A DNA stretch of 64,000 bases from Brevundimonas basaltis (GCF_014202075.1 NZ_JACHFZ010000005.1:1-64000), one strand, 5' to 3'; counted from the stretch's first letter, positions 1-8,179 are shown. The notes: a model not told the origin generated them from the letters alone. Numbers and translations: made by a program.

Positions 1-18
1 CCTAAACCCCCTCCGCCC

Positions 19-127
19 TCAGGCGGGTTCAGGACGCTCGATCACGAACCGGGAGCAAGGAAAACAACGGGTTGGGCGTTTTCGATAGGCGGATTACACA
101 TTAACTTGCAGCGCAGCAATTGGGGTT
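19..127. repeat. dispersed intergenic module, copy 1
   Basis: This stretch begins with CTCAGGCGGGTTCAGGACGC and ends with TTGCAGCGCAGCAA. The same two ends, in the same order and at almost the same distance, bound 53194-53298, and the interior is recognisably related though diverged (GGGA..GGAAA..ACA..CGG..TTG..CGTT). The 3' end is a near-palindromic 14-mer with TTGC/GCAA arms, and the 5' end can form a short CCGCC/GGCGG hairpin. No open reading frame or clear promoter is seen. It is directly followed by the palindromic element at 139-309. Confidence 0.6.
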
Positions 128-138
128 TTGGGAGCCGA

Positions 139-309
139 GGTTCATCACAACGGGCACAATGGCACACAACGAACACGACGGGGCCGGAGGGGTGGCGGCT
201 TCCGTCAGAGGCGCACCAGATTGATGGCGGGCAAGGGCCCGCAAAGGCGAAGCGGGGCCGGGTCCCGTCGTGCCCGTTGTGCCCTTCGTGGTGGTCGTTG
301 TGATGAACC
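139..309. repeat. palindromic intergenic element, copy A
   Basis: A 171-bp element bounded by imperfect inverted repeats of about 48 bp. The left end GGTTCATCACAACG (139-152) is repeated exactly, inverted, at 296-309, and both arms continue with degenerate CACAACGG/CACGACGG units up to a GACGGGGCC block. A second copy with the same four-arm structure lies at 10805-10979. No transposase gene is present, so a MITE-like or REP-like origin is an inference. The rest of 1-427 holds the module at 19-127 and nothing else I can name apart from a weak promoter match. Confidence 0.8.
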
Positions 310-369
310 CGCGCCGGGGGCGTGGTCCGCACCGCTGGCCCCGGGATGACGAAGGGGGGCGGCGTCGGG

Positions 370-395
370 GGAACGCAGCCGTCCGCCGGCGTGTT
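370..395 (+). promoter_or_regulatory. weak EcfG-type promoter match
   Basis: GGAAC at 370-374 is followed after 17 bases by TGTT at 392-395, one mismatch from the alphaproteobacterial general-stress consensus GGAAC-N16/17-CGTT. It lies about 30 bases upstream of the lipoprotein start at 428. With one mismatch this could be chance. Confidence 0.25.
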
Positions 396-427
396 CTCTC
401 CGGGTCGGGGGCTGAGGGAGAGACGCG

Positions 428-772
428 ATGCGACACCTGTTGACCATGACGGCGCTGGGCGCCTGCGGCCTCGTGATGGCCGGCTGCGCCAGCACCGATA
501 ACTACGCCTCGGCCTGCGAACGCGACTATGCGGAGAACCGCAACCGGGCCATGGCGGCCGGGACCGCGCTGGGCGCCGCCATCGGCGCGGCCGTGGCGGG
601 TCCAGAAGATCGGGAAACCGGCGCGGCCATCGGCGCGGCGGCCGGCTATCTGGCCGGACGCGAACTGTCGAAGGAAGAGGATCCGTGCGGCTACGGCTTC
701 GGCGGTTACAACCGCGACTATCGCTATGGCCGCGAGCGGGTCTACTGGCGCGACGGCGGCCGGCGCTGGTGA
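428..772 (+). CDS. glycine-zipper outer-membrane lipoprotein
   Basis: A 114-residue envelope protein. Residues 1-20 form a lipoprotein signal peptide with a lipobox ending in VMAGC, so Cys20 is the predicted acylated residue. Residues about 42-75 contain two glycine/alanine-rich zipper blocks (GTALGAAIGAAVAG and ETGAAIGAAAGYLAG) typical of small outer-membrane glycine-zipper lipoproteins. The tail is rich in Tyr and Arg and ends in VYWRDGGRRW. A GGGAGAGAC ribosome-binding stretch precedes the ATG. The precise role is unknown; members of this class are often envelope-stress or stationary-phase proteins. A decayed copy of the 3' end of this gene lies at 1373-1415. Confidence 0.8.
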   Translation: MRHLLTMTALGACGLVMAGCASTDNYASACERDYAENRNRAMAAGTALGAAIGAAVAGPEDRETGAAIGAAAGYLAGRELSKEEDPCGYGFGGYNRDYRYGRERVYWRDGGRRW

Positions 773-773
773 G

Positions 774-798
774 GGAACGGACGGCGGCGCGGACGGTT
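774..798 (+). promoter_or_regulatory. possible EcfG-type promoter
   Basis: GGAAC at 774-778 and GGTT at 795-798 are separated by 16 bases, one mismatch from GGAAC-N16-CGTT. It starts just after the stop of the upstream lipoprotein gene and lies 27 bases before the start at 825. One mismatch makes it a lead only. Confidence 0.3.
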
Positions 799-824
799 TG
801 TCCGGTCTGACCCTGGAGGAACCG

Positions 825-1040
825 ATGCGCTCTATGATCACCGTTCTGGCCGCCGCCGCCCTGGCCGCGTCCGCCGCCGCCTGCAGCAATCCGCAGTCGG
901 CGCCCGAACCGGCCAACGAGACCGTGGCCGAGGCCATGCCCGAGACGCCTGACCGCAGCGACACCGCCGCCGACGAACGCGCGGCCGGGGTGGAGACGCC
1001 GGGCGTCGAGCCGCAGCCGGAACCGGCGCCGGCCTACTGA
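825..1040 (+). CDS. small lipoprotein, Glu/Pro-rich
   Basis: A 71-residue protein starting at the ATG placed 4 bases after a strong GGAGGA ribosome-binding site (815-820). Residues 1-20 are a signal peptide with a lipobox-like end (ASAAACS), so it is probably anchored by Cys20. The mature part is short, acidic and low in complexity (repeated PEP/ETPE stretches) with no recognisable domain. It follows the glycine-zipper lipoprotein in the same direction, with a possible stress promoter between them. I do not recognise a family; an entericidin-like stress lipoprotein is a reasonable guess from size and composition only. Confidence 0.65.
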   Translation: MRSMITVLAAAALAASAAACSNPQSAPEPANETVAEAMPETPDRSDTAADERAAGVETPGVEPQPEPAPAY

Positions 1041-1121
1041 GGCGTTTGCTGTTTTCGTGTGTGGGTGTCGCCGCCCGCGGGTGCGGGTCGGCGGGGGTCT
1101 GAGTTGTCGCTGCTGCGTGTG

Positions 1122-1238
1122 ATGAAACGGAACTGGCCGTTCGTGGCGGTGGTCGTTCAGCTGGTGTTGATCGCCGCGCTGACGGGCTGGTTGGCGGCGG
1201 ATGTGATCTTCCCGGACGGGGCCCTCTCAGCCCGTTGA
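1122..1238 (+). CDS. possible tiny single-pass membrane protein
   Basis: An open frame of 38 codons from ATG 1122 (or 44 codons from TTG 1104) that reads MKRNWPFVAVVVQLVLIAAL and continues through a second hydrophobic block to a TGA at 1236-1238. The composition (basic N-terminus, about 20 hydrophobic residues, short tail) is that of a one-helix membrane protein. No good ribosome-binding site precedes the ATG. It follows two small envelope genes on the same strand. It may be a chance frame. Confidence 0.35.
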   Translation: MKRNWPFVAVVVQLVLIAALTGWLAADVIFPDGALSAR

Positions 1239-1372
1239 GGTGGCGCGCGAGGGGCCGCGCCGCCGCGGGTCGGTCCGGAGTTTCCTCCTCTATCGGGGCG
1301 GGGAGCGATGGCCGGCACGCACCGGCGATATCGTTTGGACAGGTCGGCGAAGTAGAGGTCGAGAGTCCGAAC

Positions 1373-1415
1373 ATGGCCGCGCGCGGTCTATTGGCGCGAC
1401 AACGGCCGGCGCGGG
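1373..1415 (+). pseudogene. decayed copy of the 3' end of the lipoprotein gene at 428
   Basis: Bases 1373-1415 match 726-769 (the end of the glycine-zipper lipoprotein gene) at about 38 of 44 positions, including a shared GGCGCGAC and GGCCGGCGC core, with one base missing so the frame is broken. The surrounding 1239-1440 holds no intact gene. This is most simply the remnant of a tandem duplication of the lipoprotein gene. Confidence 0.5.
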
Positions 1416-1440
1416 CAGTCCGCCGGCCGAGGCCGCGGGG

Positions 1441-1839
1441 TCAGGGCAGGTCGCGGACCGGGCCGCTGCGTGCCTCGGCGAGGCGACGGACCCGCTGGAC
1501 GAGCTGGTCGGGCCGGAACGGCTTGGCCAGATAGTCGGACGCGCCACCGGCGAGGGCCCGACGAACATCGGCCTCGCCCCGCATCGCCGTCAGCATCAGG
1601 ATCGGGATCCGGCGGTGGCGGGATGCCGAGCGCAGATGCTTGAGAACCGCGAAACCGTCCAGAACGGGCATCATGGCGTCGAGAATGATCAGATCGGGCG
1701 CGTAGATGTCGGCCTTCGCGACGGCCTCGTCGCCGTCCTCGGCCGCGGTGACCCGGAAGCCTTCAGCCTCGAGGGTTTGCCGCAGCAAAGCCGCCAGATG
1801 GCGATCATCCTCGGCGATCAGAACGTGCAGTGGCTTCAT
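1441..1839 (-). CDS. single-domain response regulator
   Basis: A stand-alone receiver protein of 132 residues when started at the ATG at 1839 (MKPLHVLIAEDD), which has GAGAAG upstream; a longer frame reaches 1950 but would overlap the neighbouring receiver gene. The acidic pair is at residues 11-12, the phosphoacceptor is Asp54 (LIILDAMMP), the conserved Thr is in LMLTA, and Lys106 lies in LAKPF. There is no output domain, so it probably relays phosphate or binds a partner protein. It is the last of three receiver genes downstream of the hybrid kinase at 2973-5684, which is the likely phosphate source. Confidence 0.85.
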   Translation of the reverse strand: MKPLHVLIAEDDRHLAALLRQTLEAEGFRVTAAEDGDEAVAKADIYAPDLIILDAMMPVLDGFAVLKHLRSASRHRRIPILMLTAMRGEADVRRALAGGASDYLAKPFRPDQLVQRVRRLAEARSGPVRDLP

Positions 1840-1915
1840 GGGCTTCTCGGGCGCGCCTTTGGCCGCCGTCTGTCCGGCATCCGCGGCCGGGGTGGTGAAA
1901 GCAGGTCTCGAAGTG

Positions 1916-2332
1916 TCAGCCCAGGCGGTGAGCTCGGGTGTAGTCGTCAATCCAGGTCAGGTTCGGCTGTTCCAGCAGATCGCAGATCATCTCCGACAGC
2001 GTGTCGGGCTGGACCGGCTTGCAGATGTAACCTGATGCGCCGGCCTTCTTGGCGGCGATAATGTCCTCGGTCCTGTGCGACGCCGTCAGCACCAGAATCC
2101 GCACTGATCCCCAGCCCTTGGCTGCCCGCAACAGACGCAGGACCTCGAGCCCGGACAGATCCGGCAGACCCAAATCCAGCAAGATGAGATCCGGTGGGAA
2201 TTCGGCCAGCTGCGCAAGCGCCTCGGCGCCGGTCGGGACCAGCCTGGCGGTGCGGCCCGTGCTGCGCACCAGGGTTTCGGCCAAGGCCCCCATGAAGGGA
2301 TCATCCTCGACAATCAGAACCCGGCCGCTCAT
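1916..2332 (-). CDS. single-domain response regulator
   Basis: A 138-residue receiver-only protein. It has the acidic pair at residues 10-11 (VEDD), phosphoacceptor Asp53 (LILLDLGLP), LVLTAS and the conserved Lys in YICKPV. About 20 residues follow the receiver fold with no recognisable effector domain. Its start overlaps the stop of the upstream receiver gene by 4 bases (2329-2332), so the two are translationally coupled. It resembles DivK/CheY-type phosphorelay proteins in architecture, but I cannot assign a partner beyond the neighbouring hybrid kinase. Confidence 0.85.
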   Translation of the reverse strand: MSGRVLIVEDDPFMGALAETLVRSTGRTARLVPTGAEALAQLAEFPPDLILLDLGLPDLSGLEVLRLLRAAKGWGSVRILVLTASHRTEDIIAAKKAGASGYICKPVQPDTLSEMICDLLEQPNLTWIDDYTRAHRLG

Positions 2333-2742
2333 GGCTCCACCACCGCGGTGGTGACGGGATCGGGTCGACGGCCGGCGCGAACCAGCCGCCCCAGCACGTC
2401 GACGAGCGTGGGGCCCTGGACCGGCTTTTCGAGCCAGGCGGCCCCGAGGGCCCGGGTCCGTTTGCGCTGCTCATCAGAGGTCCACGCGGTGACGACGACG
2501 ACGGGGATGCCGGCGGTCCGCGGATCGTTGCGCAGTTGGGCCAGAACCTCCTCGCCGGAGAGGTCGGGCATGGCGAAGTCGAGAACGATAGCGTCGGGCT
2601 TCACGGACCGGGCCCGGGCGAGTCCCTCGGCGCCGCCGCCGGCCAGGTCGACGATCCAGCCGGCCGAGGCGAAATGAATCTCGGTCAGCTGCCGCATGAA
2701 GGGATCGTCGTCGATCACAAGGATTCGCGCCCGGTCGGTCAT
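2329..2742 (-). CDS. single-domain response regulator
   Basis: A receiver-only protein of 137 residues from the ATG at 2742 (MTDRARILVIDDD), with GAGCAGG just upstream; an in-frame ATG at 2763 is an alternative. Key residues are the acidic triplet at 11-13, phosphoacceptor Asp55 (IVLDFAMP), the Thr in VVVTAW and the Lys in LEKPV. The short C-terminal extension has no known domain. It is the first of three overlapping receiver genes on the minus strand. The hybrid kinase gene ends 230 bases upstream of it, so the two may be separately transcribed. Confidence 0.85.
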   Translation of the reverse strand: MTDRARILVIDDDPFMRQLTEIHFASAGWIVDLAGGGAEGLARARSVKPDAIVLDFAMPDLSGEEVLAQLRNDPRTAGIPVVVVTAWTSDEQRKRTRALGAAWLEKPVQGPTLVDVLGRLVRAGRRPDPVTTAVVEP

Positions 2743-2972
2743 CCTGCTCACCGTGTCCGTCATGCCGCCAACCGATTCCATTGATCCAGCAATGGCTTGC
2801 CGCAACGGGGTTTGGCAAGCTCAGCCTTGGCGCCGACGTCGGCGGCCTGACCGGAACCGGCGAGGGTGTCGACGCCCTTCGAGCCAGACCTGGCCGGTCG
2901 ATCTGCCGGGTGTTCAGGCAATGGCGGACCGGGGTTTTGTGTAATTGGCGGGAATGAAAGTACAGACCTGCA

Positions 2973-5684
2973 TCAAGCGTCTTCCTGACACGAGAAAATC
3001 GCCCGTTGTAGCTGGCTCACCAGGCTAGCGATCCGATCGGGCGAGCCGTTTCGTTCGGCGCCGATTCTGGTTGCGGACTCCAGCTCGAAGGCGGCCGTGG
3101 ACACGGCGTCGAACCCGAAACTGCCCGCCGTTCCGGCAATGGAATGGGCCAGGGAAGCGATGGAGGTGCGCCGCTCGGGCTCAGCCCGTTCGAGGAGGGC
3201 GGTGAATTGTCCGGCCAGGTCGCCCAGATGAACGCGATAGCGGGCGCCCAACTCGGCAATGGGATCGGAGGCCGGCGGGGCCGGATCCCAACCGCCGCCC
3301 CGGACCCGGTCGAGAACGTCGGCAAGCGATTCGCGCTGAATCGGCTTGGCCAGATGGTCGTCCATGCCGGCGGCCCGGCAGTCGGCGATCTGTTCGGACA
3401 TGACGTTCGCGGTCAGGGCGACGACCGGCACGGTCGCGGCGGCCCCGCCGAGTTCGCGGATGGCCCGGGTGGCCTTGAGCCCGTCCATTCCGGGCATCTG
3501 GACGTCCATCAGGATGAGATCGAAGCGGGGATCGTCCGCCAGAATGTCCAGGGCACGTTCGCCCGAGCGAGCTCCAACCACGTCGTGACCCTCGGACTGC
3601 AGGATCAGGGTGATGAGCTCGACGTTGGTGTCGACGTCGTCGACGGCCAGAATCCGCAACGCCCGGGGCGGATTGGCGGGCGCCCCGGCGGGCTGGACGG
3701 GAAGTTCCGGGGCGGTGGTCACCTCCGCCGGCAGGGTGAAGCGCGCGATCGTGCCCTTGCCGGGCTTGCTCTCCAGCTCGACATCGCCGCCCATCAGACG
3801 GGCGAGGTTCCGGCTGATCGAAAGGCCGAGGCCTGTGCCGCCGAACTGTCGGCCGATACTGGCGTCGGCCTGGGTGAAGCCCTGAAACAACCGGAGCAGG
3901 TCCTCGGGCGCGATGCCGATGCCGGTATCGGTCACCCGCAGTTCGAGCCGGGCGCCCGAAAAGTCGACATCGAGCCGAACCTCGCCCTCTTCGGTGAATT
4001 TGGCGGCGTTGCCGAGCAGGTTGAACAGCACCTGCCGGGTCCGCTGCTCGTCGCCGATGATCCAGCGCGGTGCGTCAGCGGGATAGACCAGGGTGAAGGT
4101 GAGGGGCTTTTCCGTGCCCCGGCGGGCGAGCTGGATGACGTCGTCGGTCAGGGCGTGAAGATCGAAGCCGCGGCGGGCGACCGTCATCTTGCCGGCCTCG
4201 ACCTTGGACAGGTCGAGAATGTCGTCGATGAGCGCCGACAGGCCGCGGCCGGCGGAGCGGATGCGGCTGACGAAACGGGCCTGCTCCCCGGTCAGTTCGG
4301 TGCCGGCCAGCAGATCGGTGAAGCCCAACACCCCGTTGAGCGGCGTACGGATCTCGTGGCTCATATTGGCGAGAAACTCGGCCTTGGCCCGGACCGCACT
4401 CTCGGCCGCGGCGCGGGCCTCGGCGAGGGCGGCCTCGCGCTCGTGCCGGTCGGTCACGTCGCGCACGGAATCGTTGATCTCGATGATCCGCCCCGCCTTA
4501 TCGCGCTGGAACCGGGGACGGGCCTCGAGCCAGCGCACCTCGCCGGAGCTGGTCAGGGCGCGATACTCCACGGTGAAGGACTCATGGGCGGTCGATGCGC
4601 GAATGAACTCGGCGGCGACGCGGGCGTGGTCTTCCGGCAGGATGATCTCATAGGGCTCCCGCCCGATCAGATCTTCCGGCAGGTAGCCGAGCATTTCCGT
4701 GATCGAGGGGGAGACATAGCGAAAGGCCCCGTCGGGGCTGTAGGTGGCGATGACGTCGCTGGCGTTCTCCGCCAGCAGTCGGTAGCGTCGCTCGCTTTCG
4801 CGGATGACCGTTTCGGCGTTGTGCTGGTCGGTGATGTCCTGGAAGACGCCGAACATGGCCACCGGCTTGCCGGACCCGTCACGGATGCATTCGGCCTTGG
4901 CCGAGGTGTGGCGAATCTCCCCGCGCGTGTTGCGTATCCTGAGTTTGAACTCATAGCCCTCGCCCGTGGCGATGGCGCGGTCGACGAGGGCGGTCAGAAC
5001 CGGACGGTCTTCCTCGACATAGAAGGTCTGCAGCACTTCATAGGGTGGTACCGGTTCGTCACTCGGCAGACCGTGGATGCGGAACACCTCATCCGACCAG
5101 GTGACCTTTCCGGTTATGAAGTCGAATTTCCAGTGGCCGACCTGGGACATGGTGGCCGCGAATTCGAGCAGGCGGCGCTGTTCGGCGAACTCCGCCCGCG
5201 CCCGGGTGAGTTCGAGTTGATCGACAACCAGCCGGGCGAGGGACTGCAGATGACCGATCTCCGCCGCGGAGGGCTGGGGTCGCGGCTCGGTGTCGATGAC
5301 GCAGAGGGTGCCGAGATTGCAGCCTTCGGCGGTGGTCAGAACAGCGCCGCAGTAGAAGCGGATGAACGGGTCCCCGGTGACCAGGGGGTTGTCGGCGAAT
5401 CGGGGATCCGCCCTGGCGTCCTCGACAACCAGGACCGCATGGTCCTCGAGGCGAATAGCGTGATCGCAGAAAGCGAACTCCCGCGGGGTCTCGCTGACAC
5501 CCAGACCGATGCAGGACTTGAACCATTGCCGTTCGGTGTCGATCAGGGACACCAGGGCGATCGGGGCCTGGAACTGGGCGGCGGCCATGGCCGAGATGCG
5601 GTCGAAGCGATCCTCTGCGCTTGTGTCCAGGGCCTGATAGCCCTGGAGGGCGGCCAGTCGTTCGGCTTCTGATGTCGTCGCCAT
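2973..5684 (-). CDS. hybrid sensor histidine kinase (GAF-PAS-PAS-HisKA-HATPase-REC-Hpt)
   Basis: A 903-residue soluble hybrid kinase with no membrane segment. A GAF domain spans about residues 20-160, two PAS domains about 185-290 and 300-415 (each followed by a DITD/DVTD linker), and HisKA has the phosphorylated His443 in [12 protein letters not shown]. The HATPase domain (about 545-655) shows [15 protein letters not shown] and GGTGLGL. A receiver domain has Asp727 ([13 protein letters not shown]), and a C-terminal Hpt domain has His847 ([14 protein letters not shown]). It therefore contains a full phosphorelay in one chain and could pass phosphate to the three single receivers encoded downstream. 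The GAF domain is paralogous to that of the kinase at 45362-46453. The signal sensed is unknown. Confidence 0.93.
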   Translation of the reverse strand: MATTSEAERLAALQGYQALDTSAEDRFDRISAMAAAQFQAPIALVSLIDTERQWFKSCIGLGVSETPREFAFCDHAIRLEDHAVLVVEDARADPRFADNPLVTGDPFIRFYCGAVLTTAEGCNLGTLCVIDTEPRPQPSAAEIGHLQSLARLVVDQLELTRARAEFAEQRRLLEFAATMSQVGHWKFDFITGKVTWSDEVFRIHGLPSDEPVPPYEVLQTFYVEEDRPVLTALVDRAIATGEGYEFKLRIRNTRGEIRHTSAKAECIRDGSGKPVAMFGVFQDITDQHNAETVIRESERRYRLLAENASDVIATYSPDGAFRYVSPSITEMLGYLPEDLIGREPYEIILPEDHARVAAEFIRASTAHESFTVEYRALTSSGEVRWLEARPRFQRDKAGRIIEINDSVRDVTDRHEREAALAEARAAAESAVRAKAEFLANMSHEIRTPLNGVLGFTDLLAGTELTGEQARFVSRIRSAGRGLSALIDDILDLSKVEAGKMTVARRGFDLHALTDDVIQLARRGTEKPLTFTLVYPADAPRWIIGDEQRTRQVLFNLLGNAAKFTEEGEVRLDVDFSGARLELRVTDTGIGIAPEDLLRLFQGFTQADASIGRQFGGTGLGLSISRNLARLMGGDVELESKPGKGTIARFTLPAEVTTAPELPVQPAGAPANPPRALRILAVDDVDTNVELITLILQSEGHDVVGARSGERALDILADDPRFDLILMDVQMPGMDGLKATRAIRELGGAAATVPVVALTANVMSEQIADCRAAGMDDHLAKPIQRESLADVLDRVRGGGWDPAPPASDPIAELGARYRVHLGDLAGQFTALLERAEPERRTSIASLAHSIAGTAGSFGFDAVSTAAFELESATRIGAERNGSPDRIASLVSQLQRAIFSCQEDA

Positions 5685-5731
5685 GATCTCTCCCGCTCAG
5701 GCCAGATGCGCAGGAAATGGCGAAGTCTTGG

Positions 5732-5911
5732 TTACTGCGGGCGGGGCTGGTGAACGGTCCCGGCGCGGGTGCGCAGGCGCAGCAGTTCGCTCCAGTGATC
5801 GGCCATGACCAGCAGGGCCTGACGGCGCTGATCATCGGGCTCCGGCACCGCCGACCGGACGAGCCGGGCGATCATTTGGCGACAGAGTTGGGCTGAAACA
5901 GGCTGTGTCAT
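5732..5911 (-). CDS. small hypothetical protein
   Basis: A 59-residue protein from the ATG at 5911 (MTQPVSAQLCRQMIARLVRS). It is predicted to be mostly helical with a motif of the type QRRQALLVMADHWSELLRL, which resembles small alphaproteobacterial proteins of unknown function often found beside signalling genes. There is no signal peptide or membrane segment. It lies just upstream of the hybrid kinase gene on the same strand and could be cotranscribed with it. An upstream extension to 5992 is open but looks non-coding. I do not recognise a named family. Confidence 0.5.
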   Translation of the reverse strand: MTQPVSAQLCRQMIARLVRSAVPEPDDQRRQALLVMADHWSELLRLRTRAGTVHQPRPQ

Positions 5912-6001
5912 GCGAGGGTAACCCGTGGAAAACGGGACAGTTTCAGCGTGACTGGAAAATGACGAGGACGCAGGGGGCCCGGACCGGGCCATGATCGTCC
6001 C

Positions 6002-7270
6002 CTACCCGAACCGCCGCCGGTGGTCGGCGCTGAGCAGGGTGGAGCGGATGAAGTCGGCGGGGGGGTCGGTTTCGGCCAGCACGGCTTCCTTGATGGCGCG
6101 GGGCTCGCCGAACAGGTGGCCCTGGCCGACGGAGATGTCGAGCTCGAGGATGTCGACGATCTGGCGCTCGGTCTCGCATTTCTCGGCGATCAGCTCGATG
6201 CCGTAGCGGCGGGTGACGCCGGCGAAATCGGCGGCCGAGATGTCGCGCAGGGCCGGCAGGGCCGAGGCGGAGTCCGTGTCGAGCAGGGTCTCGATCAGCA
6301 GGTCGGCGCCGACCTTCATGAACTTGACGTCCGACCTCTGAAGATCCGCGAAGTCGAGGTCGAGAGTCTGGACCTTGTCGATCGAGAAGCGGAAGCCGAG
6401 GTCGGCCAGCTTGGCCATGTTGCGGGCCTCGACCGCGCCGCGGGCGTCGAAGGTGGCCTGACCCAGTTCGAAGATCAGGGCCTGGTTGAGGTCGCGGTTC
6501 TCGCTGAGGAAGTCGAGGAACTGGGGGAAGAAGGTCTCGTCGCCGAGCGAGGTCAGGGCGACGTTGCAGAAGACGCCGACCTTGCGGTCCTGTTTGGCCA
6601 GGCGGCGGACGATCTGGGCGCAGCGGAACAGCAGCAGGTTGTCGATGGCCGGGACCAGACCCTCGCCCTCGGCCACCGACAGGTATTCGGCCGGCATCAT
6701 GACGCGGTCGTCGGCGGCGCGCAGGCGGGTGAAGCTCTCGTAGAAGATGGTCCGGCGCTGGGGCAGGGAAACGATCGGCTGCAGGTAGAGGTCGACGCGG
6801 TTCTCGCTGAGCGCCTCGTGGATGGTCTGCAGCAGGACGTTCGACTGTTCCCGGTGGCGGGCCTCGAAGGTGTTGGTCGGGGCCGGCTGGGAGATGCGCT
6901 GGTCGATCGACTCGCTCATCTGCTGGATCAGCGATTCCAGCATGCGGACCTCGCCGGACAACTGTTCGGTCGAGGACAGGGCGCCGGTCTCGATGGCCTG
7001 GGCCAGTTCGGTCAGAGCGCCCTGGGTGGACTCCATGGCGTCGGCGAGCAGGCGGTGGGCGTCGCGGACCTGATCGATCTCTTTCTTGAGGGCGAGGCGC
7101 TCGGCCTTGCCGGAAATGCCGATGTGGACGGCGGCGAGCAGGCCGAGTGTGGCGATGGCTGCGGCGACCCCCGCCCCGGCCCCGAGGCCCGAGCGCCATA
7201 CGAAGGCGCCCGCCGTCAGAGACAGGAACAGGTAGCAGAAGAACAGGAAGCCTTGAGTGAGGGCGCGCAT
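6002..7270 (-). CDS. TipF-like flagellar EAL-domain protein
   Basis: A 422-residue membrane protein matching the architecture of Caulobacter TipF, a c-di-GMP receptor needed to place and assemble the polar flagellum. Two N-terminal membrane helices (about 6-26 and 33-52) are followed by a coiled coil (about 55-120) and a C-terminal EAL domain from about residue 140. The signature EAL triplet is replaced by ESF (residues 178-180) and the usual DDFG region reads SIDKV, so phosphodiesterase activity is unlikely and a binding-only role fits. The start was placed at the ATG at 7270 directly before the first helix; 7324 is an upstream alternative. No other flagellar gene is nearby. Confidence 0.85.
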   Translation of the reverse strand: MRALTQGFLFFCYLFLSLTAGAFVWRSGLGAGAGVAAAIATLGLLAAVHIGISGKAERLALKKEIDQVRDAHRLLADAMESTQGALTELAQAIETGALSSTEQLSGEVRMLESLIQQMSESIDQRISQPAPTNTFEARHREQSNVLLQTIHEALSENRVDLYLQPIVSLPQRRTIFYESFTRLRAADDRVMMPAEYLSVAEGEGLVPAIDNLLLFRCAQIVRRLAKQDRKVGVFCNVALTSLGDETFFPQFLDFLSENRDLNQALIFELGQATFDARGAVEARNMAKLADLGFRFSIDKVQTLDLDFADLQRSDVKFMKVGADLLIETLLDTDSASALPALRDISAADFAGVTRRYGIELIAEKCETERQIVDILELDISVGQGHLFGEPRAIKEAVLAETDPPADFIRSTLLSADHRRRFG

Positions 7271-7377
7271 GGAAACGGTTGTTCCGCCTTCCCGGATGGA
7301 ATCGCCCGAGTATCGGGGTATCACGTCGGTTCGCCTAGGGTTCGTGCACGGATTCTCCCCAAGCTTCGAGGTAAACG

Positions 7378-8148
7378 ATGCAATTGTTCGATCTGACCGG
7401 CCAGGTCGCGGTCATCACCGGCTCGTCGCGGGGCATCGGCAAGGCCATCGCCGAGCGTATGGCCGAACACGGGGCCAAGGTGGTGATCAGTTCGCGCAAG
7501 CCCGGGCCGTGCGACGAGGTGGCCAGCGAGATCAACGCCAAGCACGGTGAAGGCCGGGCCATCGCCGTGCCGGCCAACATCGCCTCGAAGGAGGATCTGC
7601 AGCGGCTGGTCGACGACACCAATGCGGCGTTCGGCCAGATCGACATTCTGGTCTGCAACGCGGCGACCAATCCCTATGCCGGGCCGATGGCGGGGATCAA
7701 TGACGAGCAGTTCGGCAAGATTTTGCAGAACAATGTGGTCTCCAATCACTGGCTGATCCAGATGGTCGCGCCGCAGATGCTGGAGCGGAAGGCCGGATCG
7801 GTGATCATCGTGTCGTCGATCGGCGGGCTGCGCGGCAACGCCCTGATCGGGGCCTACAACATCTCCAAGGCGGCCGACATGCAGCTGGCGCGCAATCTGG
7901 CGGTGGAGTGGGGGCCGTCGAACGTGCGGGTCAACTGCATCGCCCCGGGCCTCGTGCAGACCGATTTCGCCCGGTATCTGTGGGAGAACCCGGAGCTGCT
8001 GAAACAGGTTACCGACCCGGCCCCGCTGAAGCGGATCGGCCAGCCGGACGAGATCGCCGGGGCGGCGGTCTATCTGGCGGCACCGGCGTCGGCCTATATG
8101 ACCGGCCAGACGCTGGTGGTGGACGGCGGGATCACCATTGCCTGGTGA
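7378..8148 (+). CDS. SDR-family oxidoreductase
   Basis: A 256-residue classical short-chain dehydrogenase/reductase. The N-terminal Rossmann motif TGSSRGIGK (about residues 14-22), NAA (about 94-96), the catalytic Ser in VSSIGG and the YNISK motif (Tyr and Lys four apart) are all present, and the C-terminus has the GQTLVVDGG strand. Length and motifs fit cytoplasmic NAD(P)H-dependent alcohol or ketone reductases; the substrate cannot be read from sequence. AGGTAAACG precedes the ATG. The gene is divergent from tipF and is followed 31 bases later by an acyltransferase gene on the same strand. Confidence 0.92.
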   Translation: MQLFDLTGQVAVITGSSRGIGKAIAERMAEHGAKVVISSRKPGPCDEVASEINAKHGEGRAIAVPANIASKEDLQRLVDDTNAAFGQIDILVCNAATNPYAGPMAGINDEQFGKILQNNVVSNHWLIQMVAPQMLERKAGSVIIVSSIGGLRGNALIGAYNISKAADMQLARNLAVEWGPSNVRVNCIAPGLVQTDFARYLWENPELLKQVTDPAPLKRIGQPDEIAGAAVYLAAPASAYMTGQTLVVDGGITIAW

Positions 8149-8179
8149 CGACAGCGGGCGCGCCGGCTTCCGTCAGGAT

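Noticed and set aside
3144-5672. An 842-codon open frame on the plus strand opposite the hybrid kinase
   Set aside because: It is the reverse-strand shadow of a GC-rich gene: composition is Gly/Ala/Arg/Glu-rich without domains, and the kinase frame has all its catalytic motifs.
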